NCBI GenBank assembly: GCA_030522415.1
Contig: CM060127.1
Span: 19,268,814 to 19,332,813 of the forward strand
Source: Channallabes apus
Taxonomy: Eukaryota > Chordata > Actinopteri > Siluriformes > Clariidae
Length of the DNA: 64,000 nucleotides
Direction of reading: 5' to 3'
Made by a program: the position numbers and the translations under genes
Shown here: positions 12,376-24,284 of the stretch, piece by piece
Position numbering within the stretch: position 1 is the stretch's first letter
How the letters are laid out: every line of letters starts with the position of its first letter
Notes under the pieces: generated by a model
What the model was told of the DNA's origin: nothing
What the model saw: only the letters and a program-made list of their open reading frames with translations
Database searches by the model: none

Positions 12376-12421
12376 TACTGAGGTGAGGGCTACAGGGCGA
12401 TAGTCATTGAATCACTTATGA

Positions 12422-12734
12422 TTCTTATGGTGGAGTCGTGAACACTGACCTTAATTGAGGCAAGTGAGGCCTGCAGTTCTTTAGATGTTGTCCTGGGGTC
12501 TTTTGTGGCCTCTCGGATGAGTTGTCTCTGCGCTCTTGGGGTAATTTCGGTCGGCCGGCCACTCCTGGGAAGGTTCACCACTGTTCCATGTTTTTGCCAT
12601 TTGTGGATAATGGCTCTCACTGTGGTTCGCTGGAGTCCCAAAGCTTTAGAAATGGCTTTATAACCTTTACCAGACTGATAGATCTCAATTACTTTTGTTC
12701 TCATTTGTTCCTGAATTTCTTTGGATCTTGGCAT
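12422..12734 (-). pseudogene. Tc1 transposase N-terminal part, copy 1
   Basis: Starts MPRSKEIQEQMRTKVIEIYQ and carries the paired helix-turn-helix DNA-binding region (KAISKALGLQRTTVRAIIHK) with a GRPTEITPRAQ linker. It is cut at the LINE junction. Its continuation is at 10117-10829. Confidence 0.9.
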
Positions 12735-13108
12735 GATGTCTAGCTTTTGAGGTGCTTTTGGTCTACTTCTCTGTGTCAGGTAGCTCCTATTTAAGTGATT
12801 TCTTGATTGAAACAGGTGTGGCAGTAATCAGGCCTGGGGGTGACTACAGAAATTGAACTCAGGTGTGATAAACCACAGTTAAGTTATTTTTTAACAAGGG
12901 GGGCAATCACTTTTTCACACAGGGCCATGTAGATTTGGAGGTTTTTTTCTCCCTTAATAACGTAAACCTTCATTTAAAAACTGCATTTTGTGTTCAATTA
13001 TGTTATCTTTGACTAATATTTAAATCTGTTTGATGATCAGAAACATTTTGTGTGACAAACATGCAAAAGAATAAGAAATCAGGAGGGGGCAAATAGTTTT
13101 TCACACCA

Positions 13109-13111
<3 letters not shown>

Positions 13112-13180
<69 letters not shown>
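13112..13180. repeat. (TA)n microsatellite at the Tc1 edge
   Basis: About 34 TA units directly after the right terminus of Tc1 copy 1. Only one or two units flank the left terminus. Confidence 0.95.
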
Positions 13181-13182
<2 letters not shown>

Positions 13183-13539
13183 CACTTGTACAAATGCAGC
13201 ACAGTGTTTAGGTTATTAAAGAATTTGCACATTTTACGTTGTGGAATGTTGAAGAAATCTGCAGAAACTTTGATCTTGTAATCACTTGGACTTCATTAAT
13301 TTAATAACCATTATAATGGTTATTATATAATAATATATAATAAAATATATTATTTAATAACCAGATTAATTTTTTTCTCTTTTAAGGTTAATGAGACAAA
13401 AAGTGCAATGATGGGCAAAGTACACAAATTATATAGTTGAGGTAAAGTAGAAATACTGGGTAAAATATTCTCATTTACGTTTCTTTTTGAGGAAAAGTAC
13501 CAAATTTACTGGGCATGTAACAGTGTGTGCAAATAATGT
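13181..13539. other. Intergenic AT-rich DNA
   Basis: No gene or named repeat seen. There is a TA/AT-rich cluster near 13320-13350. Confidence 0.5.
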
Positions 13540-14130
13540 GTGCATGTGTGTATTAATCACGTAGTAATCCTTTCCTGTATGACTTTATCAGACTCTTGCA
13601 TCATTATGGAGAAAATTTGGCCCATTCTTCCTTATAATGTTGCTTTAGACGTTTTCGGTCATTTGTTTATACAGTACATAGCTCTCTTAGGGTCTTGCCA
13701 CAGCATTTCATTTGGGTTGACGTCTGGACTGGACTAGGTCAATCCAAAACCTTGGTTCAATTTTTTTTGTTTGTTTTTTTGCCATTCTCATGTAGATTTA
13801 TCAGTGTTCTCTGGATCGTCCTGCTGTATGCCCCAATTTCAACCAAGCTTTAGATGTGAGACAGATGGCCTCACATCTGGCTTTAGAATATACAGTAGAG
13901 TTGTTCATTGTCAGCTCAGTGACTGTAGGGGTACTCATGTCCTGTGGCTGAAAAATAAGCCCAAATCATCACCCTTCCACTGATACCACCGGTACCAGGT
14001 GTTAAACACCTGAATGTTCCAGACCAGCAAACCGTCAACACTTCTGCTTTTATAGAGATCTGCACACCTGCTCAAGGGCTGATGTTTATCAGCACCTGGT
14101 TGTAACTTGCCTTATATGGTTGTAACTAAC
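13540..14130 (-). mobile_element. Degenerate Tc1-like element
   Basis: The - strand translates in pieces to a Tc1 transposase: SPDVNPNEMLWQD-like sequence near 13715, a DPEN-TDKST-EWQ-like stretch near 13800, and a C-terminal end near 13600. Frames are broken throughout. It is a different subfamily from copies 1 and 2. Ends were not located. Confidence 0.6.
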
Positions 14131-15255
14131 TCTTATATCCTGTGGAAGCAGAAGGGGGTACTTAGTATTGCCTACATGTTTAGTTTTGTCTGAGGTCTGT
14201 GCTATGATCAGATTATTTTTTATTATGTTTGTACACAAAAACATTGAATTTAAAGAAGGTGTACAAATCTTTGAACATACTGTATGTATTACAGTAGCTG
14301 TAAAAGAGTGACTTCACAGCTATGGTTCAGAAGTGTTTTGTAACATAATAGTATAACAAAGGGTAGCTTTTATTCTTTTAGATGTTAGTATTGAATGAAG
14401 CACTGATCTGGTCCTAAATGTATAAAATTTTATATCCTTTAAGCGATCATATCGAAGTACTTCAGTCAGATAATATTAAGTTTTCATTGGCTGTAGTGGT
14501 GTCTGAAACTGTGCCAGATATGAAACAGAGATCTGGAGATGAAGAGTCAGAGCTTGGTGAAGTATGAGAGCTCTTGAGCCAGACAGTTTCAGCTTTAGTC
14601 CTGTCCAGAGACAGATGGTGAGAATCACTGAGAACTCACACGATCATTGTACCACAGTGATGGTCACCAGCACCCTCAGCAGGGAACAAATAAGTCCTTA
14701 TGCCTTTATTCATGTACTTTTGTAGATATATTTTCTCTTTCAAATATGACATACTGTAAGTTCTGCACATGCAAAATGTTTAATATCCTGTCTGGAAGTG
14801 AAAGCTTTGTGCACCGCTGTTCTAGGCAATTAACTGATGTTGTGGCTGGTGATGAGGTAATGGTGAGATAATTGTCTGCAGTGATGTGGATCCATTATGC
14901 AGGGTGTGCATGGCCATAGGAAGTTAGCCGAGAAATCAGAATTAACTCCACAAGATGGATAGAAACATTGTTACAACATTGAAACGAGTTATTTATTTGA
15001 GATATTTAGTCTCTATCTTATCGTATGTCTAGCCCAACTGCAGTGAGATTTCAGTATTAAAACAAATACTTTTCAGGATATATCCATCCCATATCCATGT
15101 TTACATCACCTCACTCCAAGCCATTTCCACATGTTAGAACCGTTAAAAACGTTCTGGTAGGTCAGTGTTTCAGACCTGAAGTAAGCAGCCCGATCATGGC
15201 TCCAACAAACTGAGAAATGCTACAATAAAAGTACATTAGTTGACATTATTATATT
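14131..15255. other. Intergenic DNA
   Basis: No recognised gene or repeat. Confidence 0.5.
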
Positions 15256-15268
15256 GAGAAATAGAGGT

Positions 15269-15384
15269 GATTGGCACGCTGTCCAGGGTGTACCCTGCCT
15301 CGTGCCCTGAGTCTCCTGGGATAAGCTCCAGGTCCCCGCGACCCTAATACAGGATTAAGCGGTATAGAAGATGAATGAATGAAT
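15269..15384 (+). mobile_element. 5'-truncated SINE with a 13-bp target duplication
   Basis: The 3' third of the common SINE (gtccagggtgtaccctgcct to ggattaagcggtatagaaga, with a gaat tail). It is flanked by perfect copies of gagaaatagaggt at 15256-15268 and 15385-15397. The duplication shows it inserted in this truncated form. Confidence 0.92.
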
Positions 15385-15397
15385 GAGAAATAGAGGT

Positions 15398-16119
15398 AGT
15401 TTTTACTCTCATAACTGGGTTTTCTTTTCTTTTGTGTTCTGCATATCACACACAAAGGACTCACATATTATATTCTTTGTCTTGTATCCATACCTTTTTC
15501 TGAGTGGTGTATGGAGAATATCCAGGGCAACAGGTTAATATTGTCCCTTGAGGTAGAGATTGCACTGGGTAATCTATGCTCCATCTTATAGCATTTATTA
15601 GATTGGGTCTACCTTATTCCAGTCTCCATAGTAACCAGAATCCATGTACTGTAGCATTCTTGGAGGAAACCATTCGTAGCATCAGTAGTAGTTTGCAGGA
15701 GAGCTGGGTTATTTAAACCATGCTGGGGGAAAATAGTTATTGGGGGAAAAAAAATCTAAGGAAACCTACTTACTTTTGTTTTAAATTGACCTTAGTTATT
15801 TACAATCTTTTTTTTTTATAGTACAGTTAATTCAATAATTTCAATTCAATTAAAGGTCATAGAATAGGTTTTGCACTTAGTGCAGAATAAAAAAAATACA
15901 TCTTGGTATCACTGTTGAGAACTCTCTATATAAAAAAAATTAACTAAATATAGTTTAATTACTGTTAGGTAATTCCTGCAAATAATTACCTCCAGTGATT
16001 GTGTGACACTCACTGACCTGTAGCATTGGGTCCAACATGTTCATTTATGCAACCTTTGGCTTTCTAATATAGCACATATTCTTTACTAGATAATATGCAT
16101 TTAGTAGACAAATGCAATA
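15398..16119. other. Intergenic DNA
   Basis: Short A and T runs; no recognised gene or repeat. Confidence 0.5.
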
Positions 16120-16545
16120 CCAGAGAGAATGAAAGGAAAGGTGTACAGGACAGTGGTGAGACCAGCAATTCTCTACGGCTTAGAGACAGTGGCACTGAAG
16201 AAAAGACAGGAGGCAGAGCTAGAGGTAGCAGAGCTGAAGATGTTGAGGTTCTCTTTGGGAGTGACCAGGATGGATAGGATCAAGAATCAGTTCATCAGAG
16301 GGACAACTCATGTTAGATGTTTTGGAGATAAAGTCAGAGAGGCCAGATTGAGGTGGTTTGGACATGTTCAGAGGAGAGAGTGTGAATATATCAGTAGAAG
16401 GATGCTGAGGTTGGGAGAGGAGCACCAAAGAGGAGATTTATGGATGCAGTGAGAGAGGACATGAAGTTAGTTGGTGTGAGAGAAGAGGATGCAAAGGAAA
16501 GGGTTAGATGAAGGCAGATGATTCGCTGTGGCGACCTCTGAATAA
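16120..16545 (+). mobile_element. RTE-like LINE, 3' end
   Basis: A 107-residue frame beginning near 16129 (KGKVYRTVVRPAILYGLETV, then LRWFGHVQRRECEYI) matches the C-terminal domain of RTE-type LINE proteins. It runs on in a second frame to a RWRQMIRCGD-like end near 16535, so one indel is present. 5'-truncated and non-functional. The clade was named by eye. Confidence 0.8.
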
Positions 16546-17049
16546 AACAAATAAAATCCCATGGAGTCACACAACATTGAAGCCAATAAAGATGTTTGTC
16601 CAGGCTGTTGGTGGTGGCTGGCTTACAGTGTGGTTTAGTTGCATCTGCTCTGCATTGAATCAAATACAGCAGAGATTTTCAATAGAGCTTAAATGATGAT
16701 ACACTTGAGGTCAACTCCATTTGTTTCTCTTTAGAACAGAAGCATCTGTTGCATGATATGATGCATTTCCAAATCTATGAAATTCTAATTTATAGTATGT
16801 AAACATTTATTACAGCTTATATTCATTTTATTTAGACCATCTTACACAAAGTGCTTACTAATCTCCATAGAAAATGCAGCCTCTGTAGATACATGAACTA
16901 AGAATACTATTAGGTATTTAAAGAGTACTACTATAAAGCCTGTTAAAAACTAGTACATGTGCAAAAGCACAAGTACAAACTGTGGGTTTGAGGGTTTAGC
17001 ATAGGTTTAAGTTGAGTTCTCATTTTCTTGCTTATTGAATAGCTGGGAG
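16546..17049. other. Intergenic DNA
   Basis: No recognised gene or repeat. Confidence 0.45.
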
Positions 17050-17340
17050 TTTAGTCTTACTGTACCTTAGAGACTGACAATGACTCAGCTGTGTAGACAG
17101 CCAGCAGAAATTCATTCCAACACCTCGCAGCCAGTACAGAGACCCTTGTATCCCTTGTATTTTTTGAGGGACATTGGAGCTTGTAGTTCAAAGTGAAATA
17201 TGGTACAGAGGAGGCTAATAGCGAGAGACTGGTCCATTTGTGATTGTGTTTGACATTTGATGTGGGCAGATACAGGAAGACAGTGACTGCAAAAACAGGG
17301 CAAAGTGGGAGATCCCTGAGAGACTGAAAATAAAGCATGT
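17050..17340 (-). pseudogene. Possible LINE ORF2 C-terminal remnant
   Basis: A 93-codon - strand frame contains AARCWNEFLLAVYTAESLSV, which resembles the W-N-x-L-P motif region near the C-terminus of several LINE reverse transcriptases. There is no other support, and it may be a chance frame. Confidence 0.3.
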
Positions 17341-17483
17341 AATGGTATACAGAGTCAGTGGCATGAATCTAATGGCACACATGTTAAATCCTTCAAGGAC
17401 TCAGAGATCTACTTCTATTAAATGTAGATGCAAGACGAAGAAATAATATGTTTCACTTTCTGTTGTGGTTTGATTGTCTCCTG

Positions 17484-17526
17484 TCCATCCATCCATCCAT
17501 CCATCCATCCATCCATCCATCCATCC
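17484..17526. repeat. (CCAT)n microsatellite
   Basis: Ten or so tetranucleotide units. Confidence 0.95.
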
Positions 17527-19334
17527 TATACAATAGCCTGTAACAAAAACTTTTTACAGATTTTGCCTCTTGTTCTCTTGTTACATAACTTCACCACTTT
17601 CTGTGCAGTTCCTGTTGATTATCAGCTTCATTTCAGTCCCTCATTCCTCAACACCACCCCAAGCATAAAAACTTAATTGGTATTATATTTCGGTTTATTT
17701 TTATTATCCGATTAGAAAAACAAACATTTGTATGCTTGTCATCTTCTGTTGCAAGTACACACTTAATTTGATGTGAAACATGATTGTAAGATGGTATTTC
17801 ATCCTGCCGGTCATGATGCTGAGCCATATCGCATAACTATACCATAGCATGTGGGATCAATGCATAAATAATGAAATAGTTCTAATTTTATCGGAGTCAC
17901 CAAACTCTCCCTGAAGCTAAACAAAACTAAGCAGATAGGTCTTGCTGAGCTAATGTGAGGAATGTTTCTAAAATATGTTTGTTTCCTCACTGATTATTGC
18001 ATGCTCCTGGAGAAATTAAAATGGTTTATAAATGTGAATAATATTTCTGGGCACTGCTTATCTCTGTAATGAAACTTTATCTGTGTCCTTTAATTCACCC
18101 AATATTTAAGTCATCATCCATGAAAAATAATCTCCTTATGGTCAGTACTGCCACTTTCATTTAGCTTTTTTCAAATCTTCATAACAACCAATTTAGTCCT
18201 ATAGTGACAAAAAAATCTATATAATAATCTGAATATTCTGTGTTTATTTTCTCAGATTTTACATACAGTACACTCAATCTCAGGAGAGATTAAGAGCCAG
18301 AAGCACTGTCTACAGTCAAGTAATACATGGGAAGTGACAGGATTGAGAGGGACAGTGGGTCTATTTTTGTCAAATTGTATTATGCACTTGATGCTAGATA
18401 AATCAGTGTAATGCATTATCAGTTTTAACTCTCCATTTTACACTGTAAGGTATACATGCGACTACTTTACAGAAAGTCCTTGGAAATTGTTATAGTTCTG
18501 TTTGTACTAAAAGAGACATGATGAAAGTGAATTTCTTTTTTCTTGATATCTCTCATTGATTCTCTTGGCAGAAAAGGTCAGGAAGAAAATAAAACCCTGA
18601 CAAGAAACTCCTTCTCCCGGATTTTAAAAGTCTGGCAAAGAAGAAATGTGAACCAGCGTTTTCTTATTCATAAGCCACTAGATCACAGAAGCACTCATAT
18701 CTCAATATCATGCTGTCTGTATTTAAAAAAAAAAAAGGGAAAAAAGAAAAAGCCTCAGACAATAACAGATTTTGTCTGTCTAATACCTCATAGCCAGTCC
18801 CCATGGGAATGAAGCCATTTTACCACTCTCCATGGTAACCTGATTGGGCTTGGGCAGCATCCAACTCATGCAGTGTAGCTTTCATTCACAGAAACAGCAA
18901 GTAGGGCTGGCAGATATTCATGTCAATTATGTGCCATAACCATAATTACAATTTGCTCAGTGTTTTTGCATGGCTGTGACAGAATGTTGGATTCCTGCCT
19001 TCCAGCCAGGCTTCCCAATTTAGACTCCTGATCCATGTCCCTGACCACAGTAAAGTGGCTGCTAAAATAATAATAATAATAATGATAATAATAATAAGTC
19101 ATTTTGGGGTATTTATCCTGAGTATATTTACACAGATGCTTGCTAATGGCTCTATTACCATTGCAATTCTAACAGAATAAAATGTTTAATGTTTTACTGT
19201 GTTTTTATTTATCATGATTTTTAAAATGTGAATTTTTTAAAAGTAAATCTTGAGCTTCTGGGCAGGAACTTATGTAAAGCTCACCTTTACCACTTTGCTA
19301 CACTCGAGGCACCATCCACATAGAAGGGTGCATA
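17527..19334. other. Intergenic DNA
   Basis: Contains an A-rich tract at about 18724-18750 and an (AAT)n tract at about 19068-19097. No gene or named repeat seen. Confidence 0.5.
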
Positions 19335-20221
19335 CAGTCATGTCCAAAAGTGTCTAATCATCTGTTAGTAGGGGTTCTTAGTAATAGACAAATACAATCT
19401 CAACTGAACAACAAAATACAGTATAAATCACAAAAAACAAAAGCTACAAAAAGTATCTCAGATACTACGAGCCTCACTGAGCATGTTAAATATTAAAGTC
19501 CATGGCAGCACAATTAGAAGAAGACTGAAGTACAGTTTATTTGAAAGGGTTGCCAGGAAGAAAAATCTTCTGTCTAAAAAGAACATAGAAGTATGACTGA
19601 GGTTTGCAAAACTGCATCTGAACTAACCATAAGACTTCTGGAACAATGTAGTATGGACAAATGAGACCAAAGTAGAGTTGCCCCTTGCCGAATGGCATTT
19701 TTGGAGAAAACCAAACAGCATTTTAGTAGAAACACCTCTTACTCACTGTCAAATACAACAGTGGAGGGGTGATAATTTGGGCTTATTTTGCTGTACAAGG
19801 AACTTGGCCCCTTGCAGTCACTGAGTCGACCATGAGTTCCTCTGTTTACCAGAATATTCTAGAGGCAAATGTGAGGCCATCTGTCCGACAGCTAAGACTG
19901 GGTCAAAATTGGGTCTTGCAACAGGAGAATGATCCAAAGTAAACCAGTAAATCTACATTAGAATGGCTGAAGAATGAAAAAGAATCAAGGTTTTGGAATG
20001 GCCTAGTCAAAGTCCAGACCCCAACTCAACTGAAATGCTGTGGTTGGCCCATAACAGAACTGTGCATAAGCAAATGCCAAACTGAGAGAATTAAGTGTAC
20101 TGAAACAATGTTGTTAAGAAGAATGGGCCCAAGGTCCTCCGAAACAATGTAAAAAAGTCATACAGGAAATTACTTCAAGCTTGAATCTACAAGCTAATTG
20201 ACCATGCGTGGTACTTAGTAT
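19335..20221 (+). mobile_element. Degenerate Tc1-like element
   Basis: Starts cagtcatgtccaaaagtgtc, a Tc1-type terminus. The + strand yields decayed transposase pieces, including an equivalent of TVYQNILEANVRPSVRQLRL near 19850, LQQENDPK with Asp changed to Glu near 19920, and SPDPNSTEMLW near 20010. Many stops. It is distinct from the 1.6-kb family next door. Confidence 0.7.
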
Positions 20222-20474
20222 TCAATTCAATCTTATTTATTTGTATAGTGCTTTTAACAATTGTCATTGTCGCAAAGCAGCTTTACGCAATCAAAAGAAT
20301 TGTTTAAGCTTGTATGGAATGTGAATGTGTATAAATCAGAATAATCAGATCGTCCCTGGTGAGCAAGCCGAGGATCGACAGTGGCAAGGAAAATCTCCCC
20401 GAGATGGTAATAGGAAGAAACCTTGAGAGGAACTGGACTCAACAGAGAACCCATCCTCATCTAGGTGAGATATA
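20222..20474 (-). mobile_element. SINE-like repeat with aattgaat-type tail, - strand
   Basis: Reverse-complement counterpart of the 3' part of the repeat at 45798-46389. Shared landmarks, read on +, are tttgtatagtgcttttaaca, gcaaagcagctttacgcaat and ccgagatggtaataggaaga. Tc1 copy 2 starts just to its right. Confidence 0.85.
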
Positions 20475-20476
20475 TA

Positions 20477-22091
20477 CAGTGGTGTGAAAAACTATTTGCC
20501 CCCCTCCTGATTTCTTATTCTTTTGCATGTTTGTCACACAAAATGTTTCTGTTCATCAAACACATTTAACTATTAGTCAAAGATAACACAAGTAAACACA
20601 AAATGCAGTTTTTAAATGAGGGGTTTTATTATTTAGGGAGAAAGAAAATCCAAACCTACATGGTCCCGTGTGAAAAAGTCATTGCCCCCTGAACCTAATA
20701 ACTGGTTGGGCCACCCTTAGCAGCAATAACTGCAATCAAGTGTTTGCGATAACGTGCAACAAGTCTTTTACAGCGCTCTGGAGGAATCTTGACCCACTCA
20801 TTTTTGCAGAATTGTTGTAATTCAGCTTTATTTGAGGGTTTTCTAGGATGAACCGCCTTTTTAAGGTCATGCCGCAACATCTCAATAGGATTCAGGTCAG
20901 GACTTTGACTAGGCCACTCCAAAGTCTTCCTTTTGTTTTTCTTCAGCCATTCAGAGGTGGATTTGCTGGTATGTTTTGGGTCATTGTCCTGCTGCAGCAA
21001 CCAAGATCGCTTCAGCTTGAGTTGACGAACAGATGGCCGGACATTCTCCTTCAGGATTTTTTGGTAGACAGTAGAATTCATGGTTCCATCTATCACAGCA
21101 AGCCTTCCAGGTCCTGAAGCAGCAAAACAACCCCAGACCATCACACTACCACCACCATATTTTACTGTTGGTATGATGTTCTTTTTCTGAAATGCTGTGT
21201 TACTTTTTACGCCAGATGTAACGGGACACGCACCTTCCAAAAAGTTCAACTTTTGTCTCGTCGGTCCACAAGGTATTTTCCCAAAAGTCTTGGCAATCAT
21301 TGAGATGTTTTTAGCAAAATTGAGACGAGCCTTAATGTTCTTTTTGCTTAAAAGTGGTTTGCGCCTAGGAAATCTGCCATGCAGGCCGTTTTTGCCCAGT
21401 CTCTTTCTTATGGTGGAGTCGTGAACACTGACCTTAATTGAGGCAAGTGAGGCCTGCAGTTCTTTAGATGTTGTCCTGGGGTCTTTTGTGGCCTCTCGGA
21501 TGAGTTGTGTCTGCGTTCTTGGGGTAACTTTGGTCGACCGGCCACTCCTGGGAAGGTTCACCACTGTTCCATGTTTTTGCCATTTGTGGATAATGGCTCT
21601 CACTGTGGTTCGCTGGAGTCCCAAAGCTTTAGAAATGGCTTTATAACCTTTACCAGACTGATAGATCTCAATTACTTTTGTTCTCATTTGTTCCTGAATT
21701 TCTTTGGATCTTGGCATGATGTCTAGCTTTTGAGGTGCTTTTGGTCTACTTCTCTGTGTCAGGTATCTCCTATTTAAGTGATTTCTTGATTGAAACAGGT
21801 GTGGCAGTAATCAGGCCTGGGGGTGACTACAGAAATTGAACTCAGGTGTGATAAACCACAGTTAAGTTATTTTTTAACAAGGGGGGCAATCACTTTTTCA
21901 CACAGGGCCATGTAGATTTGGAGTTTTTTTTCTCCCTTAATAACGTAAACCTTCATTTAAAAACTGCATTTTGTGTTCAATTATGTTATTTGACTTATAG
22001 TTAACGGTTTTTGATGAGCAGAAACATTTAAGAGTGACAAACATGCAAAAGAATAAGAAATCAGGAAGGGGGCAAATAGTTTTTCACACCA

Positions 22092-22094
<3 letters not shown>
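20477..22094 (-). mobile_element. Tc1-like transposon copy 2, full length
   Basis: A 1618-bp element bounded by CAGTGGTGTGAAAAACTATT and its inverted partner ending CACTG, with TA on each side. Longer sub-terminal repeats of about 200 bp extend inwards, as in IR/DR-type Tc1 elements. It is nearly identical to copy 1 outside the LINE. It encodes one transposase on the - strand, which is damaged (see 20695-21717). Confidence 0.95.
20695..21717 (-). pseudogene. Tc1 transposase, open but doubly frameshifted
   Basis: A 340-codon open frame from MPRSKEIQEQMRTKVIEIYQ to KGGPTSY, the normal length for the family. The N-terminal helix-turn-helix pair and the second Asp (LQQDNDPKH) and Glu (SPDLNPIEML) are present. 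However, the T run at 21308-21312 is one base shorter than in copy 1, and the T run at 21204-21208 is one longer. The roughly 100 bases between are read out of frame. They hold the WTDE box with the first catalytic Asp (about 21260), which in this frame becomes unrelated residues (CGPTRQKLNFLEG). The product would lack a complete catalytic triad. Confidence 0.9.
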
Positions 22095-22160
<66 letters not shown>

Positions 22161-22165
22161 TTTTT
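22095..22165. repeat. (TA)n then T-run at the Tc1 edge
   Basis: About 24 TA units followed by about 23 T, immediately right of Tc1 copy 2. Confidence 0.95.
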
Positions 22166-23359
22166 TGCTAAATAAAAAATTACACTGTGAAAAAAGTGAA
22201 TGTTGTTTATCTGAGGTTTTATTTGCCGAATACTGAGACCCATTTGATCTGCTATGACTTTTACAAAAAAAAAAAAAAACAGAATTAAAAGACGTGGTAC
22301 TAATCTTTGTACGAGACAATACATAGTAAATTAAGCACCCATTATGAGTATTTAAAAAGGCAGCCTTATTTATTTTGCTTTTCATCCAGCAAACTTATCC
22401 AACAATCTTCAACTCAGTGGCCAGCATAATGAGTTTTTTTTTTTGGCCTACTTAAGTACAGAGTTTGAGTTTAAGCGGTTCAATTAGATAGTTCTCTCTT
22501 AATTATGGTTATGTTGTTGTTGTTTTTTTGCATTTTTTTTAAATAAGTGAATCTAATTCCAGTTACTACAGTGGGCAGCTCACCACTCACAGGTTACATA
22601 TTCACACCCCAAAACACTTACAAACTTATTTTGGATTTTGTGACATTCATTGCCTCATGTTCTATACAGTAAAAAAAATTTTGTGATTGTGTAATGGTCT
22701 AATCATTAATTTAAAATCTTGTGTCCACCTGGGCATTTGGCCGAAAATCCATCTCTGGATGTATTACATTACTACCTCTTCCCTAATCCCAAACATAAAT
22801 GCAAAAGCTTTTCATTATGATTCATCATGATCCAGATATATAAAATCCAAACTGAAGAGTAAAGTATATTTTGTGTTTACACACACAGGTACCATGTGAA
22901 AGGAAAACAAATCTCGCTGCAAGTCTGATAATTTTCTATATCGACATTCAGTCCTATCAATAACAGTTTCTCTTCTGTTGTTCCGTTCATATCACACTAA
23001 TGCACAAGCAACAGGGACACTGACTGCATGCCCACAATTTTCAACCCTATTTATTGACATCTTTCCCAGAAATCTAAATACAGATATTACTTAGTCACTG
23101 TTGCTACTGAAAAACAGCCAGTGTTTGTGACTGAAACTCCTGCCATCTGTGTCCTAATAATACATCCTTTTTCCTAAGTCACTTAAATTGTGAACCGAAA
23201 TAATTTCAACTTGAACTGCTCAGCGTTTTATACCACAAAGCATTTTTGCAAAAAAAATATTTTTTAAGAATATTGATTACTTTAAAATGGTTTAAATGTA
23301 TCTTGTAAATGAAACAGGCTATAACAAACATGAAAGGCACCTACCACCTGCAAGAGGGA
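22166..23359. other. Intergenic DNA
   Basis: AT-rich; no recognised gene. The LINE to the right may start somewhat before 23360. Confidence 0.45.
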
Positions 23360-23861
23360 GCGATGAGGTAGGGGACGCTGCTCCATGACAAACCAGACCC
23401 GGTCGGCAAAGGCTGCCTCTGGGGATGCACTCCTCTGTGGGGGAAGGAGCGGGAGGTGGAGTGCTATAAGTTCTGGGGGGCTTACCTCTACACATAGCCT
23501 CAGCTATGGACCCCTACTCCTGGATAGGTGTTTGATTTTTTGTTCCGGAGTTGTCCAGGGTGTGAGGCGGCAGGCATGTGAGGGGTTACTCACGAGTCCC
23601 TGGCTGTGCCACAATGTTGGGGACGTTGACCTGAGGCTGGACACTCGTGTAAAGAAAGCCGCGGAACTGTCAACTGATCACCATCTGGTGGTGAGTTGAT
23701 TCAGGTGGCAAGGGAAGCTCTTCAACTCTCACCTCAGTTGGAGCTTTTCTAGAATACCTGTGGAAGCTGGGGGCATTGAATGGACAAGGGTGGTCAATGT
23801 TCAAAGTGTTTATTGCTGAAGTTGCAGCTGTGAGCTATGGAACAGGCCCTTCTCAAAAAAT

Positions 23862-24284
23862 TAGCATATTGTGATAAAGTTCATTATTTTCTGTAATGTA
23901 CTGATAAACATTAGACTTTCATATATTTTAGATTCATTACACAAAAACTGAAGTAGTTCAAGCCTTTTATTGTTTTAATATTGATGATTGTGGCATACAG
24001 CTCATGAAAACCCAAAATCCCTATCTCAAAAAATTAGCATATCATGAAAAGATTCTCTAAACGAGCTATTAACCTAATCATCTGAATCAACTAATTAACT
24101 CTAAACACCTGCAAAAGATTCCTGAGGCTTTTAAAAACTCCCAGCCTGGTTCATTACTCAAAACCGCAATCATGGGTAAGACTGCCGACCTGACTGCTGT
24201 CCAGAAGGCCATCATTGACACCCTCAAGCAAGAGGGTAAGACACAGAAAGAAATTTCTGAACGAATAGGCTGTTCCCAGAGTGC
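23862..24284 (+). mobile_element. Tc1-like insertion, 5' part only
   Basis: Terminal motif caaaaaattagcatattgtg near 23861 with a second copy near 24026, as in IR/DR elements. It is followed by a transposase start at 24172 (MGKTADLTAVQKAIIDTLKQ, then a helix-turn-helix EISERIGCSQS). The frame ends where LINE-like sequence resumes near 24284, so the rest of the element was lost. Confidence 0.7.

Larger units (their letters stand above)
10830..12421 (-). mobile_element. L2/CR1-group LINE inserted in Tc1 copy 1
   Basis: A 5'-truncated non-LTR retrotransposon on the - strand. Its 3' end, at the low-coordinate side, finishes in repeats of aaattc (as read on +), a simple tail typical of this group. 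It interrupts Tc1 sequence that is continuous in copy 2 (tctctttc/ttatggtgg). It encodes broken reverse transcriptase. The target duplication is at most a few bases. The clade is assigned by eye. Confidence 0.85.
9903..13111 (-). mobile_element. Tc1-like transposon copy 1, split by a LINE
   Basis: The termini are CAGTGGTGCGAAAAACTATT and its inverted match ending CACTG at 13111, flanked on both sides by TA as expected for Tc1/mariner insertion. Removing the LINE at 10830-12421 leaves about 1617 bp, close to copy 2 (20477-22094). The transposase lies on the - strand. This copy is dead: it has the insertion and a nonsense codon at 10666-10668 where copy 2 has GAA. Confidence 0.93.

Noticed and set aside
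20848..21726. Three + strand frames of 73-89 codons
   Set aside because: They lie opposite the Tc1 transposase and recur identically in copy 1; they are shadows.
22061..22385. Frames rich in Tyr-Ile and Lys
   Set aside because: They translate a (TA)n and poly-T tract.
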